The notes under the pieces are model-generated. The model had not been told where the DNA came from, did not search any database, and saw only the letters and a program-made list of their open reading frames with translations. From positions 180,143,478 to 180,207,477 of the forward strand of contig NC_135497.1 in assembly GCF_052857255.1 (NCBI RefSeq): a stretch of 64,000 nt of DNA, written 5' to 3'. The position numbers were made by a program, and so were the translations under genes. Below, one piece after another: positions 35,277 to 48,651 of the stretch (position 1 is the first letter of the stretch; every line of letters starts with the position of its first letter). Source of the stretch: Amblyomma americanum (lineage: Eukaryota; Arthropoda; Arachnida; Ixodida; Ixodidae).

Positions 35277-37216
35277 ATGGCGTCAAAGACGCCCCGGAAA
35301 ACCTGGGCCAGAAGAAAGGTAATAGATTCTCTTTGCTATATTTCCCAGCATTGCATTTACGTGTGTCCTAATAGACATTCCAAAACACAATCTGAGCCAC
35401 ACGTTTTTCTGTTTTGTTTGCAGAGACGAAGGAGCTGCTGGATGGCCAGCTGCGACAGACAGAACACATGGGATATTTTTGTTTAAAAATACAGCGACCA
35501 CTTGAGAGTCGGGACTTCTGTTGTTTTTCATGCGACGCATCATGGCGTCAAAGACACCAAGGAAAACTTGTGCCAGAAGAACGGTAATAGATTTTCTTTG
35601 CTATATTTTCCAACGTAAAATTTACATGTGTCCAAAGATACATTCCAAAACAAGATCTGAACCATCCGATTTTCTGTATTGTTTGCAGAGACGTAGGAGC
35701 AGCAAGGCAGCTAGCTTCGACAGAAAGAAGACATGGATTAACTTTGTTTAAAAAAATTCAACAACCAGTTTACATTCGGCACTACTGTTGTTCTTCATGC
35801 GACGCATCATGGCGTCAAGCAGACAGGAAAAACCTGGGTCCGAACAATGGTAATAGATTCGCGTTCTTTTCTTTTGCAACATTGCATATACCAGTGCCGT
35901 TAGAGACGTTCCAAAACACAATTCTGAACCATACGTTTTTCTGTATTGTTTGCAGAGACGTTGGAGCTGCGAGGCGGCTAGCTTCGGAAGACAGAAGACA
36001 TGGAATTATTTTGTTTAAAAAGATTCAACAACCACTTGATTGTCGGCACTTCTGTTGTTCTTCATGCGACGCATCATAGCGTCAAGCAGACCCAGGAAAA
36101 TCCTGAGCCCGAACAATGGTAATAGATTCGCGGTGCTTTATTTTGAAACCTTGCACTTTCAAGTGCCCTTAGAGACATTCCAAAACACAATTCTTTACCA
36201 TCCGTATTTCTGTATTTTTTTCAGACGAAGGAGCTGCTGGCCGGCCAGCTGCGGCAGACAGAAGACGTGCAATATTTTTGTTTAAAAATTCTTCGACCAC
36301 TTGAGAGTCGGCACTTCTGTCGTTCTTCATAGGACGCATCATGGCGTCAAAGACACCCAGGAAATCCTGGGCCGGATGAAAGGTAAGAGATTCCCTTTGC
36401 TACATTTTTCAACATTGCATTTACATGTGTCCTAAGAGACATTCCGAAACACAATCGGAACCATCCGTCTTTCTGTACTGTTTGCAGAGGCGCAGGAGCT
36501 GCAAGGCGGCTAGCTTCGGCATACAAAAGACATGGAATAATTTTGTTTAAAAATTTAAGCAACCCTTTGACAGTCGGCACTTGTGTTGTTCCTCATGCGA
36601 CGCATCATGGTGTCAAGCAGCCCCAGGAAAAACCCCAGTCCGAACAATGGTATTAGATTCGCGTTGCTTTCTTTTGCAGCATTGCATTTTCCAGTGCCCT
36701 TAGAGACATTCGAAAACACAATTGTTTACCATCCGTATGTCTGTATTTTTTGCAGAGACCAAGGAGCTGCAAGATGGCTAGCTTCGGCAGAGAGAAGACA
36801 AGGAATATTTTTGTTTAAAAAATTCAGCGACCACTTGAGAGCCGGCACTTCTGTTGTTCTTCATGGGACGCATCATGGCGTCAAGCAGACACAGGAAAAA
36901 CCTGAGTCCGAACAATGGTAATAGATTCGCATTCCTTTCTTTTGCAACATTGCATATACCAGTGCCCTTAGAGACGTTCCAAAACACAATTCTGAATCAT
37001 ACGTTTTTCTGAATTGTTTGCAGAGACGCTGGAGCTGCGAGGCGGCTAGCTTCCAAAACACAATTCTGAATCATACGTTTTTCTGTATTGTTTGCAGAGA
37101 CGCTGGAGCTGCGAGGCGGCTAGCTTCGGCAGAGAGAAGACATAGAATATTTTTGTTCTAAAAATTCAGAGAGCACTTGAATGTTGCCACTTCTGTTGTT
37201 CTTCATGCGACGCATC
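35277..37216 (+). repeat. 1940-bp higher-order unit 10 (haplotype A of trimer 2)
   Basis: Duplication at 36977-37124. Repeats the variants of unit 29457 at +5820: AAAACTTG near 35566, TTTACATTCGGC near 35769, CAATTGTTTACC near 36719 and GAGCCGGCAC near 36839. Confidence 0.95.
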
Positions 37217-39156
37217 ATGGCGTCAAAGACGCCCCGGAAAACCTGGGCCAGAAGAAAGGTAATAGATTCTCTTTGCTATATTTCCCAGCATTGCATTTAC
37301 GTGTGTCCTAATAGACATTCCAAAACACAATCTGAGCCACACGTTTTTCTGTTTTGTTTGCAGAGACGAAGGAGCTGCTGGATGGCCAGCTGCGACAGAC
37401 AGAACACATGGGATATTTTTGTTTAAAAATACAGCGACCACTTGAGAGTCGGGACTTCTGTTGTTTTTCATGCGACGCATCATGGCGTCAAAGACACCAA
37501 GGAAAACCTGTGCCAGAAGAACGGTAATAGATTTTCTTTGCTATATTTTCCAACGTAAAATTTACATGTGTCCAAAGATACATTCCAAAACAAGATCTGA
37601 ACCATCCGATTTTCTGTATTGTTTGCAGAGACGTAGGAGCAGCAAGGCAGCTAGCTTCGACAGAAAGAAGACATGGATTAACTTTGTTTAAAAAAATTCA
37701 ACAACCAGTTTACAGTCGGCACTACTGTTGTTCTTCATGCGACGCATCATGGCGTCAAGCAGACAGGAAAAACCTGGGTCCGAACAATGGTAATAGATTC
37801 GCGTTCTTTTCTTTTGCAACATTGCATATACCAGTGCCGTTAGAGACGTTCCAAAACACAATTCTGAACCATACGTTTTTCTGTATTGTTTGCAGAGACG
37901 TTGGAGCTGCGAGGCGGCTAGCTTCGGAAGACAGAAGACATGGAATTATTTTGTTTAAAAAGATTCAACAACCACTTGATTGTCGGCACTTCTGTTGTTC
38001 TTCATGCGACGCATCATAGCGTCAAGCAGACCCAGGAAAATCCTGAGCCCGAACAATGGTAATCGATTCGCGGTGCTTTATTTTGAAACCTTGCACTTTC
38101 AAGTGCCCTTAGAGACATTCCAAAACACAATTCTTTACCATCCGTATTTCTGTATTTTTTTCAGACGAAGGAGCTGCTGGCCGGCCAGCTGCGGCAGACA
38201 GAAGACGTGCAATATTTTTGTTTAAAAATTCTTCGACCACTTGAGAGTCGGCACTTCTGTCGTTCTTCATAGGACGCATCATGGCGTCAAAGACACCCAG
38301 GAAATCCTGGGCCGGATGAAAGGTAAGAGATTCCCTTTGCTACATTTTTCAACATTGCATTTACATGTGTCCTAAGAGACATTCCGAAACACAATCGGAA
38401 CCATCCGTCTTTCTGTACTGTTTGCAGAGGCGCAGGAGCTGCAAGGCGGCTAGCTTCGGCATACAAAAGACATGGAATAATTTTGTTTAAAAATTTAAGC
38501 AACCCTTTGACAGTCGGCACTTGTGTTGTTCCTCATGCGACGCATCATGGTGTCAAGCGGCCCCAGGAAAAACCCCAGTCCGAACAATGGTATTAGATTC
38601 GCGTTGCTTTCTTTTGCAGCATTGCATTTTCCAGTGCCCTTAGAGACATTCGAAAACACAATTCTTTACCATCCGTATGTCTGTATTTTTTGCAGAGACC
38701 AAGGAGCTGCAAGATGGCTAGCTTCGGCAGAGAGAAGACAAGGAATATTTTTGTTTAAAAAATTCAGCGACCACTTGAGAGTCGGCACTTCTGTTGTTCT
38801 TCTTGGGACGCATCATGGCGTCAAGCAGACACAGGAAAAACCCGAGTCCGAACAATGGTAATAGATTCGCATTCCTTTCTTTTGCAACATTGCATATACC
38901 AGTGCCCTTAGAGACGTTCCAAAACACAATTCTGAATCATACGTTTTTCTGAATTGTTTGCAGAGACGCTGGAGCTGCGAGGCGGCTAGCTTCCAAAACA
39001 CAATTCTGAATCATACGTTTTTCTGTATTGTTTGCAGAGACGCTGGAGCTGCGAGGCGGCTAGCTTCGGCAGAGAGAAGACATAGAATATTTTTGTTCTA
39101 AAAATTCAGAGAGCACTTGAATGTTGCCACTTCTGTTGTTCTTCATGCGACGCATC
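37217..39156 (+). repeat. 1940-bp higher-order unit 11 (haplotype B of trimer 2)
   Basis: Duplication at 38917-39064. Repeats AATCGATTCG (near 38062) and TCAAGCGGCCCC (near 38553) from unit 31397. Confidence 0.95.
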
Positions 39157-41009
39157 ATGGCGTCAAAGACGCCCCGGAAAACCTGGGCCAGAAGAAAGGT
39201 AATAGATTCTCTTTGCTATATTTCCCAGCATTGCATTTACGTGTGTCCTAATAGACATTCCAAAACACAATCTGAGCCACACGTTTTTCTGTTTTGTTTG
39301 CAGAGACGAAGGAGCTGCTGGATGGCCAGCTGCGACAGACAGAACACATGGGATATTTTTGTTTAAAAATACAGCGACCACTTGAGAGTCGGGACTTCTG
39401 TTGTTTTTCATGCGACGCATCATGGCGTCAAAGACACCAAGGAAAACCTGTGCCAGAAGAACGGTAATAGATTTTCTTTGCTATATTTTCCAACGTAAAA
39501 TTTACATGTGTCCAAAGATACATTCCAAAACAAGATCTGAACCATCCGATTTTCTGTATTGTTTGCAGAGACGTAGGAGCAGCAAGGCAGCTAGCTTCGA
39601 CAGAAAGAAGACATGGATTAACTTTGTTTAAAAAAATTCAACAACCAGTTTACAGTCGGCACTACTGTTGTTCTTCATGCGACGCATCATGGCGTCAAGC
39701 AGACAGGAAAAACCTGGGTCCGAACAATGGTAATAGATTCGCGTTCTTTTCTTTTGCAACATTGCATATACCAGTGCCGTTAGAGACGTTCCAAAACACA
39801 ATTCTGAACCATACGTTTTTCTGTATTGTTTGCAGAGACGTTGGAGCTGCGAGGCGGCTAGCTTCGGAAGACAGAAGACATGGAATTATTTTGTTTAAAA
39901 AGATTCAACAACCACTTGATTGTCGGCACTTCTGTTGTTCTTCATGCGACGCATCATAGCGTCAAGCAGACCCAGGAAAATCCTGAGCCCGAACAATGGT
40001 AATAGATTCGCGGTGCTTTATTTTGAAACCTTGCACTTTCAAGTGCCCTTAGAGACATTCCAAAACACAATTCTTTACCATCCGTATTTCTGTATTTTTT
40101 TCAGACGAAGGAGCTGCTGGCCGGCCAGCTGCGGCAGACAGAAGACGTGCAATATTTTTGTTTAAAAATTCTTCGACCACTTGAGAGTCGGCACTTCTGT
40201 CGTTCTTCATAGGACGCATCATGGCGTCAAAGACACCCAGGAAATCCTGGGCCGGATGAAAGGTAAGAGATTCCCTTTGCTACATTTTTCAACATTGCAT
40301 TTACATGTGTCCTAAGAGACATTCCGAAACACAATCGGAACCATCCGTCTTTCTGTACTGTTTGCAGAGGCGCAGGAGCTGCAAGGCGGCTAGCTTCGGC
40401 ATACAAAAGACATGGAATAATTTTGTTTAAAAATTTAAGCAACCCTTTGACAGTCGGCACTTGTGTTGTTCCTCATGCGACGCATCATGGTGTCAAGCAG
40501 CCCCAGGAAAAACCCCAGTCCGAACAATGGTATTAGATTCGCGTTGCTTTCTTTTGCAGCATTGCATTTTCCAGTGCCCTTAGAGACATTCGAAAACACA
40601 ATTCTTTACCATCCGTATGTCTGTATTTTTTGCAGAGACCAAGGAGCTGCAAGATGGCTAGCTTCGGCAGAGAGAAGACAAGGAATATTTTTGTTTAAAA
40701 AATTCAGCGACCACTTGAGAGTCGGCACTTCTGTTGTTCTTCTTGGGACGCATCATGGCGTCAAGCAGACACAGGAAAAACCCGAGTCCGAACAATGGTA
40801 ATAGATTCGCATTCCTTTCTTTTGCAACATTGCATATACCAGTGCCCTTAGAGACGTTCCAAAACACAATTCTGAATCATACGTTTTTCTGAATTGTTTG
40901 CAGAGACGCTGGAGCTGCGAGGCGGCTAGCTTCCAAAACACAATTCTGAATCATACGTTTTTCTGTATTGTTTGCAGAGACGCTGGAGCTGCGAGGCGGC
41001 TAGCTTCGG
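39157..41009 (+). repeat. 1940-bp higher-order unit 12, 3' truncated
   Basis: Last unit of the run, duplication at 40857-41004, then exit to the trailer at the same point as at 7929 and 20247. Confidence 0.93.
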
Positions 41010-42383
41010 AAGACAGAAGACATGGAATTATTTTGTTTAAAAAAATTCAACAACCAGTTGATAGTCGGCACTTCTGTTGTTCTTCATGCGACGCATCATG
41101 GCGTCAAGCAGACACAGAAAAATCCTGAGCCCGGACAATGGTAATAGATCCGCGGTGCTTTATTTTGAAACCTTGCACTTTCAAGTGCGCTTAGAGACAT
41201 TTCAAAACACAATTCTTTACCATCCGTATTTCTGTATTTTTTCAGACGAAGGAGCTGCAAGGCGGCTAGCTTCGACAGAGAGAAGACAAGGAATATTTTT
41301 GTTTTAAAAATTCAGCGACCACTTGAGAGTCGGCACTTCTCTTATTCTTCATACGATGCATCGTGGCGTCATAGACACCATGGAAAACCTGGGCCAGAAG
41401 AACGGTAATAGATTCCCTTTGCTATATTTTCCAACATTGCATTTACATGTGTCCAAAGAGATTTCAAAACACAATCTGAACCATCCGTTTTTCTGTATTG
41501 TTTGCAGAGACGAAGGAGCTGCTGGCCGGCCAGCTGCGGCAGACAGAAGACGTGCAATATTTTTGTTTAAAAATTCTTCGACCACTTGAAAGTCGGCACT
41601 TCTGTTGTTCTTCATAGGACGCATCATGGCGTCAAAGACACCCAGGAAAACCTGGGCCAGAAAAAAGGTAAGAGATTCCCTTTGCTATATTTTTCAACAC
41701 TGCATTTACATGTGTCCTAAGAGACATTCCAAAACACAATCGGAACCATCCGTTTTTCTGTACTGTTTGCAGAGGCGCAGGAGCTGCAAGGCGGCTAGGT
41801 TCGGCAGACAGAAGACATGGAATAATTCTGTTTAAAAAATTCAGCAACCAGTTGACAGTCGGCACTTCTGTTGTTCTTCATGCGACGCATCATGGCGTCA
41901 AGCAGACAACGGAAAATTCTTAGTCCGAACAATGGTATTAGATTCGCGTTGCTTTCTTTTGCAGCATTGCATATACCAGTGCCCTTAAAGACATTCCAAA
42001 ACACAATTCTTTACCATCCGTATTTCTGTATTTTTTTGCAGAGACCAAGGAGCTGCGAGACGGCTAGCTTCGGCAGAGAGAAGACAAGGAATATTTTTGT
42101 TTTAAAAACTCAGCGACCATTTGAGAATCGGCACTTCTGTTGTTCTTCATGCGACGGATGATGGCGTCAAGCAGACCCAGGAAAATCATGGTCCCGAAGA
42201 ATGGTAATTCATTCCTTTCGCTATATTTTCCAACATTGCATTTACTAGTGCCCTTAGAGATTATTCCAAAACACAACACTGAACCATTTGTTTTTCTACA
42301 TTGTTTGCAGACACGCAGGGGCTGCAAGGCGGCGCTTCGGCAGATAGAAGACATGAAATATTTTTGTTAAAAAAATTCAATGA
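41010..42383 (+). repeat. Trailer block 3
   Basis: Near copy of 7930-9300. Small differences include GGCGTCATAGACACC near 41366, GCTAGGTTCGG near 41796 and CCTTTCGCTATA near 42214. Confidence 0.9.
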
Positions 42384-42501
42384 ATAAACCCTGTTGAATG
42401 TGTAGTGCTCGTCCTGTTCCCTTCCTCGTCCGTGTTGCCAGTTTGCGCACTTATGTATTTCACGAATATGCACCAACAAGCACAGTTGCAAGTACTTCTG
42501 A
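42384..42501 (+). mobile_element. 118-bp insert, copy 3
   Basis: Same site and sequence as at 9301, with AATAAA at 42383-42388. Confidence 0.55.
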
Positions 42502-45172
42502 GCACTTGGAAGTCGGCACTTCGGTTGTTCTTCATGCGACGCATCATAATCTTAAACACACCCAGGAAAACCTGGGCCAGAAGAATGGTACTTGATTCCT
42601 TTTGCTTTATTTTCCAACATTGCATTTACCACTGCCCTTAGAGAATATTTCAAAACACAACACTGAACCATTTGTTTTTCTTCATTGTTTGCAGAGACGC
42701 AGGGGCTGCAAGGCGGCCAGCTTCAGCAGACAGAAGACATGAAGTATTTTGGTTTAAAAAATTCAGTGAGCACTTGAGAGTCGGCACTTCTGTTGTTCTT
42801 CATGCGACGCATCATGGCGTCAAAGACACCCAGGAAAACCTGGGCCAGATGACAGGTAAGGGATTCTCTTTGCTATATTTTTCAAGATTGCATTTACATG
42901 TGTCCTAAAAGACATTCCAAAACACAATCGGAACCATCCGTTTTTCTGTACTGTTTGCAGAAATGCAGGAGCTGCAAGGCGGCTAGCTTCGGCAGAGAGA
43001 AGAGAATGAATATTTTTGTTCCAAAAATTCAGTGAGCACTTGAGAGTCGGCACTTCTGTTGCCCTTCATGCAACGCATCATGGCGTCAAGCAGACCCAGG
43101 AAAATCCTGAGCCCGAACAATGGTAATAGATTCGCGGTGCTTTATTTTGCAACATTGCACTTTCCAGTGCCCTTAGAGACATTCCGAAACAATTCTTTAC
43201 CATTAGTATTTCTGTATTTTTTTGCAGAGACGAAGGAGCTGCAAGACGGCTAGCGTCGGCAGAGAGAAGGCAAGGAATATTTTTGCTTTAAAAATTCAGT
43301 CACCACTTGAGAGTCGGCACTTCTTTTGTTCTTCATGAAACAGATCATGGCGTCAAAGACATCAAGGAAAATCTGTGCCAGAAGAACGGTAATAGATTCC
43401 CTTTGCTATATTTTCCAACGTTGAATTTACATGTGTCCAAAGAGACATTCCAAAATACGATCTGAACCATCCGATTTTCTGTATTGTTTGCAGAGACGTA
43501 GGAGCAGCAAAGCGGTTAGCTTCGGCAGAGAGAAGATAAGGAATATTTTTGGTTTAAAAATTCAGCGGCCACTTGAGAGTCGGCACTTCTGTTGTTTTTG
43601 ATACGACGCATCGTGGCGTCAAAGACACCAAGGAAAACATGGGCCAGAAGAACGGTAATCGGTTCGTGTTGCTTTATTTTGACACATTGCTTTTCCAATG
43701 CCTTTAGGTGCATTCCAAAACACAATTTGAACTAACCGCTTTTCTGTATTTTTTGCAGAGACGAAGGAGCTGCAAGGCGGCTAGCTTCGGCAGATACAAG
43801 ACATGGAATATTTTTGTTTAAAAAATTCAGCGACCACTTGAGAGTCGGCACTTCTGTTGTTCTTCATGGGACGCATCATGGCGTCAAAGACACCCAGGAA
43901 AACCTGGGCCAGAAAAAGGTAAGAGATTCCCTTTGCTATATTTTTCAACATTGCTTTTACATGTGTCCTAAGAGACATTCCAAAACATAATCGGAACCAT
44001 CCGTTTTTCTGTACTGTTTGCAGAGACGCAGGAGCTGCAAGGCGGCTAGCTTCGGCAGAGAGAAGACTTAGGATATTTTTGTTCTAAAAATTCAGAGAGC
44101 ACTTGAAAGTTGCCACTTCTGTTGTTCTTCATGCGACGCATAATGGCGTCAAAGACACCCAGGAAAACCTGGGCCAGAAGAACGGTAATAGATTCTGTTT
44201 GCTATATTCCCAGCATTGCATTTACATGTGTCCTAATAGACATTCCAAAACAGAATCTGAGCCACCCGTTTTTCTGTATTGTTTGCAGAGACGAAGGGGC
44301 TGCTGGCCGGCTAGCTGCGAGAGACAGAAGACATGGAATATTTTTGTTTAAAAACACAGCGACCACTTGAGAGTCGGGACTTCTGTTGTTCTACATGCCA
44401 CGCATCATGGCGTCAAAGACAATAAGGAAAACCTGTGCCAGAAGAACGGTAATAGATTTTCTTTGCTATATTTTCCAACATTGAATTTACATGTGTCCAA
44501 AGAGACATTCAGTAACAAGATCTGAACCGTCCGATTTTCTGTATTGTTTGCAGAGGCATAGGAGCAGCAAGGAAGCTTGCTTCAGCAGAAAGAAGACATG
44601 GATTAACTTTGTTTAAAAAAATTCAGCAACCAGTTTACAGTCGGCACTTCTGTTGTTCTTCATGCGACGCATCATGGCGTCAGAGACACCCAGGTAAACC
44701 TGGGCCTGAAGAACGGTAATAGATTCTCTTTGCTATATTTCCCAGCATTGCATTTACATGTGTCCTAATAGACATTCCAAAACACAATCCGAACCACCCG
44801 TTTTTCTGTATTGCTTGCAGAGACGAAGGAGCTGCAAGGCAGCTAGCTTCGGCAGAAAGAAGACATGGATAACTTTGTTTAAAAAATTTCAACAACCAGT
44901 TTACAGTCGGCACTACTGTTGTTCTTCATGCGACGCATCATGGCGTCAAGCAGACACAGGAAAAACCTGGGTCCGAAATATAGTAATAGATTCGCGTTCT
45001 TTTCTTTTGCAACATTGCATATACCAGTGCCGTTAGAGACGTTCGAAAACACAATTCTGAACCATACGTTTTTCTGTATTGTTTGCAGAGACGCTGGAGC
45101 TGCGAGGCGGCTAGCTTCGGAAGACAGAAGACATGGAATTATTTTGTTTAAAAAGATTCAACAACCACTTGA

Positions 45173-45700
45173 TTGTCGGCACTTCTGTTGTTCTTCATGC
45201 GACGCATCATAGCGTCAAGCAGACCCAGGAAAATCCTGAGCCCGAACAATGGTAATAGATTCGCGGTGCTTTATTTTGAAACATTGCACTTTCAAGTGCC
45301 CTTAGAGACATTCCAAAACACAATTCTTTACCATCCGTATTTCTGTATTTTTTCAGAAGAAGGAGCTGCAAGACGGCTAGCTTCGGCAGAGAGAAGACAA
45401 GGAATATTTTTGTTTCAAAAATTAAGCGACCACTTGAGAGTCGCTACTTCTGTTGCTCTTCATACGACGCATCGTGGCGTCAAAGACACCAAGGAAAACC
45501 TGGGCCAGAAGAACGGTAATAGATTCCCATTGCTATATTTTCCAACATTGCATTTTCATGTGTCCAAAGAGAGATTTCAAAACAATCTGAAACATCCGTT
45601 TTTCTGTATTGTTTGCAGAGACGAAGGAGCTGCTGGCCGGCCAGCTGCGGCAGACAGAAGACGTGCAATATTTTTGTTTAAAAAATCTTCGACCACTTGA
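45173..45700 (+). other. Long open frame across two monomers (175 codons)
   Basis: Starts MSALLLFFMRRIIASSRPRK and runs without a stop through B2 and the following monomer, including both intron-like blocks. An ~88-codon module repeats within it (GAARRLAS..., then GAAGRPAA...). An almost identical frame lies at 62568-63095. Openness arises because the monomers here are multiples of three and the A-run is the right length. No known domain. It could equally be spliced, since G|GT donors and AG acceptors flank each block. Confidence 0.12.
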
Positions 45701-48498
45701 GAGTCGGCACTTCTGTCGTTCTTCATAGGACGCATCATGGCGTCAAAGACACCCAGGAAATCCTGTGCCGGAAAAAAGGTAAGAGATTCCCTTTGCTACA
45801 TTTTTCAACATTGCATTTACATGTGTCCTAAGAGACATTCCAATACACAATCGGTACCATCCGTCTTTCTGTACTGTTTGCAGAGGCGCAGGAGCTGCAA
45901 GGCGGCTAGCTTCGGCATACAGAAGACATGGAATAATTTTGTTTAAAAATTTAAGCAACCCTTTGACAGTCGGCACTTGTGTTGTTCTTCATGCGACGCA
46001 TCAATGTGTCAAGCAGACCCAGGAAAAACTCCAGTCCGAACAATGGTATTAGATTCGCGTTGCTTGCTTTTGCAGCATTGCATTTTCCAGTGCCCTTAGA
46101 GACATTCGAAAACACAATTCTTTACCATCCGTATGTCTGTATTTTTTTGCAGAGACGAAGGAGCTGCAAGACGGCTAGCTTCGGCAGAGAGAAGACATAG
46201 AATATTTTTGTTCTAATAATTCAGAGAGCACTTGAATGTTGCCACTTCTGTTGTTCTTCATGCGACGCATCATGGCGTCAAAGACACCCCGGAAAACCTG
46301 GGCCAGATAAAAGGTAATAGATTCTCTTTGCTATATTTCCCAGCATAGCATTTACGTGTGTCCTAATAGACATTCCAAAACACAATCCGAGCCACACGTT
46401 TTTCTGTTTTGTTTGCAGAGACGAAGGAGCTGCTGGCCGGCCAGCTGCGACAGACCGAACACATGGAATATTTTTGTTTAAAAATACAGCGACCACTTGA
46501 GAGTCGGGACTTCTGTTGTTCTTCATGCGACGCATCATGGCGTCAAAGACACCAAAGAAAACCTGTGCCAGAAGAACGGTAATAGATTTTCTTTGCTTTA
46601 TTTTCCAACGTTGAATTTACATGTGTCCAAAGAGACATTCCAAAACAAGATCTGAACCATCCGATTTTCTGTATTGTTTGCAGAGACGTAGGAGCAGCAA
46701 GGCAGCTAGCTTCGGCAGAAAGAAGACATGGATTAACTTTGTTTAAACAATTCAACAACCCGTTTACAGTCGGCACTTCTGTTGTTCTTCATGCGACGCA
46801 TCATGGCATCAAGCAGACACAGGAAAAACCTGAGTCCGAACAATGGTAATAGATTCGCGTTCCTTTCTTTTGCAACATTGCATATACCAGTGCCGTTAGA
46901 GACGTTCCAAAACACAATTCTGAACCATACGTTTTTCTGTATTGTTTGCAGAGACGCTGGAGCTGCGAGGCGGCTAGCTTCGGAAGACAGAAGACATGGA
47001 ATTATTTTGTTTAAAAAGATTCAACAACCACTTGATTGTCGGCACTTCTGTTGTTCTTCATGCGACGCATCATAGCGTCAAGCAGACCCAGGAAAATCCT
47101 GAGCCCGAACAATGGTAAGTGATTCGCGGTGCTTTATTTTGAAACCTTGCACTTTCAAGTGCCCTTAGAGACATTCCAAAACACAATTCTTTACCATCCG
47201 TATTTCTGTATTTTTTCAGACGAAGGAGCTGCAAGACGGCTAGCTTCGGCAGAGAGAAGACAAGGAATATTTTTGTTTCAAAAATTCAGCGACCACTTGA
47301 GAGTCGCCACTTCTGTTGCTCTTCATACGACGCATCGTGGCGTCAAAGACACCAAGGAAAACCTGGGCCAGAAGAACGGTAATAGATTCCCATTGCTATA
47401 TTTTCCATCATTGCATTTTCATGTGTCCAAAGAGAGATTTCAAAACAATCTGAAACATCCGTTTTTCTGTACTGTTTGCAGAGGCGCAGGAGCTGCAAGG
47501 CGGCTAGCTTCGGCATACAGAAGACATGGAATAATTTTGTTTAAAAATTTAAGCAACCATATGACAGTCGGCACTTGTGTTGTTCTTCATGCGACGCATC
47601 ATGGTGTCAAGCAGCCCCAGGAAAAACCCCAGTCCGAACAATGGTATTAGATTCGCGTTGCTTTCTTTTGCAGCATTGCATTTTCCAGTGCCCATAGAGA
47701 CATTCTAAAACACAATTCTTTACCATCCGTATGTCTGTATTTTTTGCAGAGACCAAGGAGCTGAGAGATGGCTAGCTTCGGCAGAGAGAAGACAAGGAAT
47801 ATTTTTGTTTAAAAATTCAGCGACCACTTGAGAGTCGGCACTTCTGTTGTTCTTCATGGGACGCATCATGGCATCAAAGACACCTAGGAAAACCTGGGCC
47901 AGAAAAAAGGTAAGAGATTCTCTTTGCTATATTTTTTAACATTGCATTTACATGTGTCCTAAGAGACATTCCAAAACACAATCGGAACCAACCGTTATTC
48001 TGTACTGTTTGCACAGACGCAGGAGCTTCAAGGCGCCTAGCTTCGGCAGAGAGAAGACATAGAATATTTTTGTTCTAAAAATTCAGAGAGCACTTGAAAG
48101 TTGCCACTTCTGTTGTTCTTCATGCGACGCATCATGGCGTCAGACACCCGGGAAAAGCTGGGCCAGAAGAACGGTAATAGATTCTCTTTGCTATATTTCC
48201 CAGCATTTCATTCACATGTGTCCTAATAGACATTCCAAAACACAATCTGAGCCACCTGTTTTTCTGTATTGTTTGCAGAGACGAAGGAGCTGCAAGGCAG
48301 CTAGCTTCGGCAGAAAGAAGACGGATTAACTTTGTTTAAAAAAATTCAACAACCAGTTTACAGTCGGCACTTCTGTTGTTGTTCATGCGACGCATCATGG
48401 CGTCAAGCAGACACAGGAAAAACCTGAGTCCGAACAATGGTAATAGATTCGCATTCCTTTCTTTTGCAACATTGCATATACCAGTGCCCTTAGAGACG

Positions 48499-48646
48499 TT
48501 CCAAAACACAATTCTGAATCATACGTTTTTCTGAATTGTTTGCAGAGACGCTGGAGCTGCGAGGCGGCTAGCTTCCAAAACACAATTCTGAATCATACGT
48601 TTTTCTGTATTGTTTGCAGAGACGCTGGAGCTGCGAGGCGGCTAGC
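48499..48646 (+). repeat. 74-bp duplicated acceptor region
   Basis: Lies directly before trailer 4, in the same relation to the trailer as the last 1940-bp unit of other frames. Confidence 0.95.
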
Positions 48647-48651
48647 TTCGG

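Larger units (their letters stand above)
42502..48651 (+). repeat. Leader block of frame 3 (no complete 1940-bp unit)
   Basis: About 23 monomers. Up to about 44440 it follows leaders 1 and 2. From about 44245 to 46605 it matches 61640-64000 at a shift of 17395, and from about 45400 to the end it matches 53190-56440 at a shift of 7790-7791. A2 at about 44500 is divergent (CATTCAGTAACAAG, CAGAGGCATAGG). One donor at 47115-47120 is a perfect GTAAGT. The acceptor near 48006 reads TTTGCACAGACG. It ends with a 74-bp duplication at 48499-48646. Confidence 0.88.
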
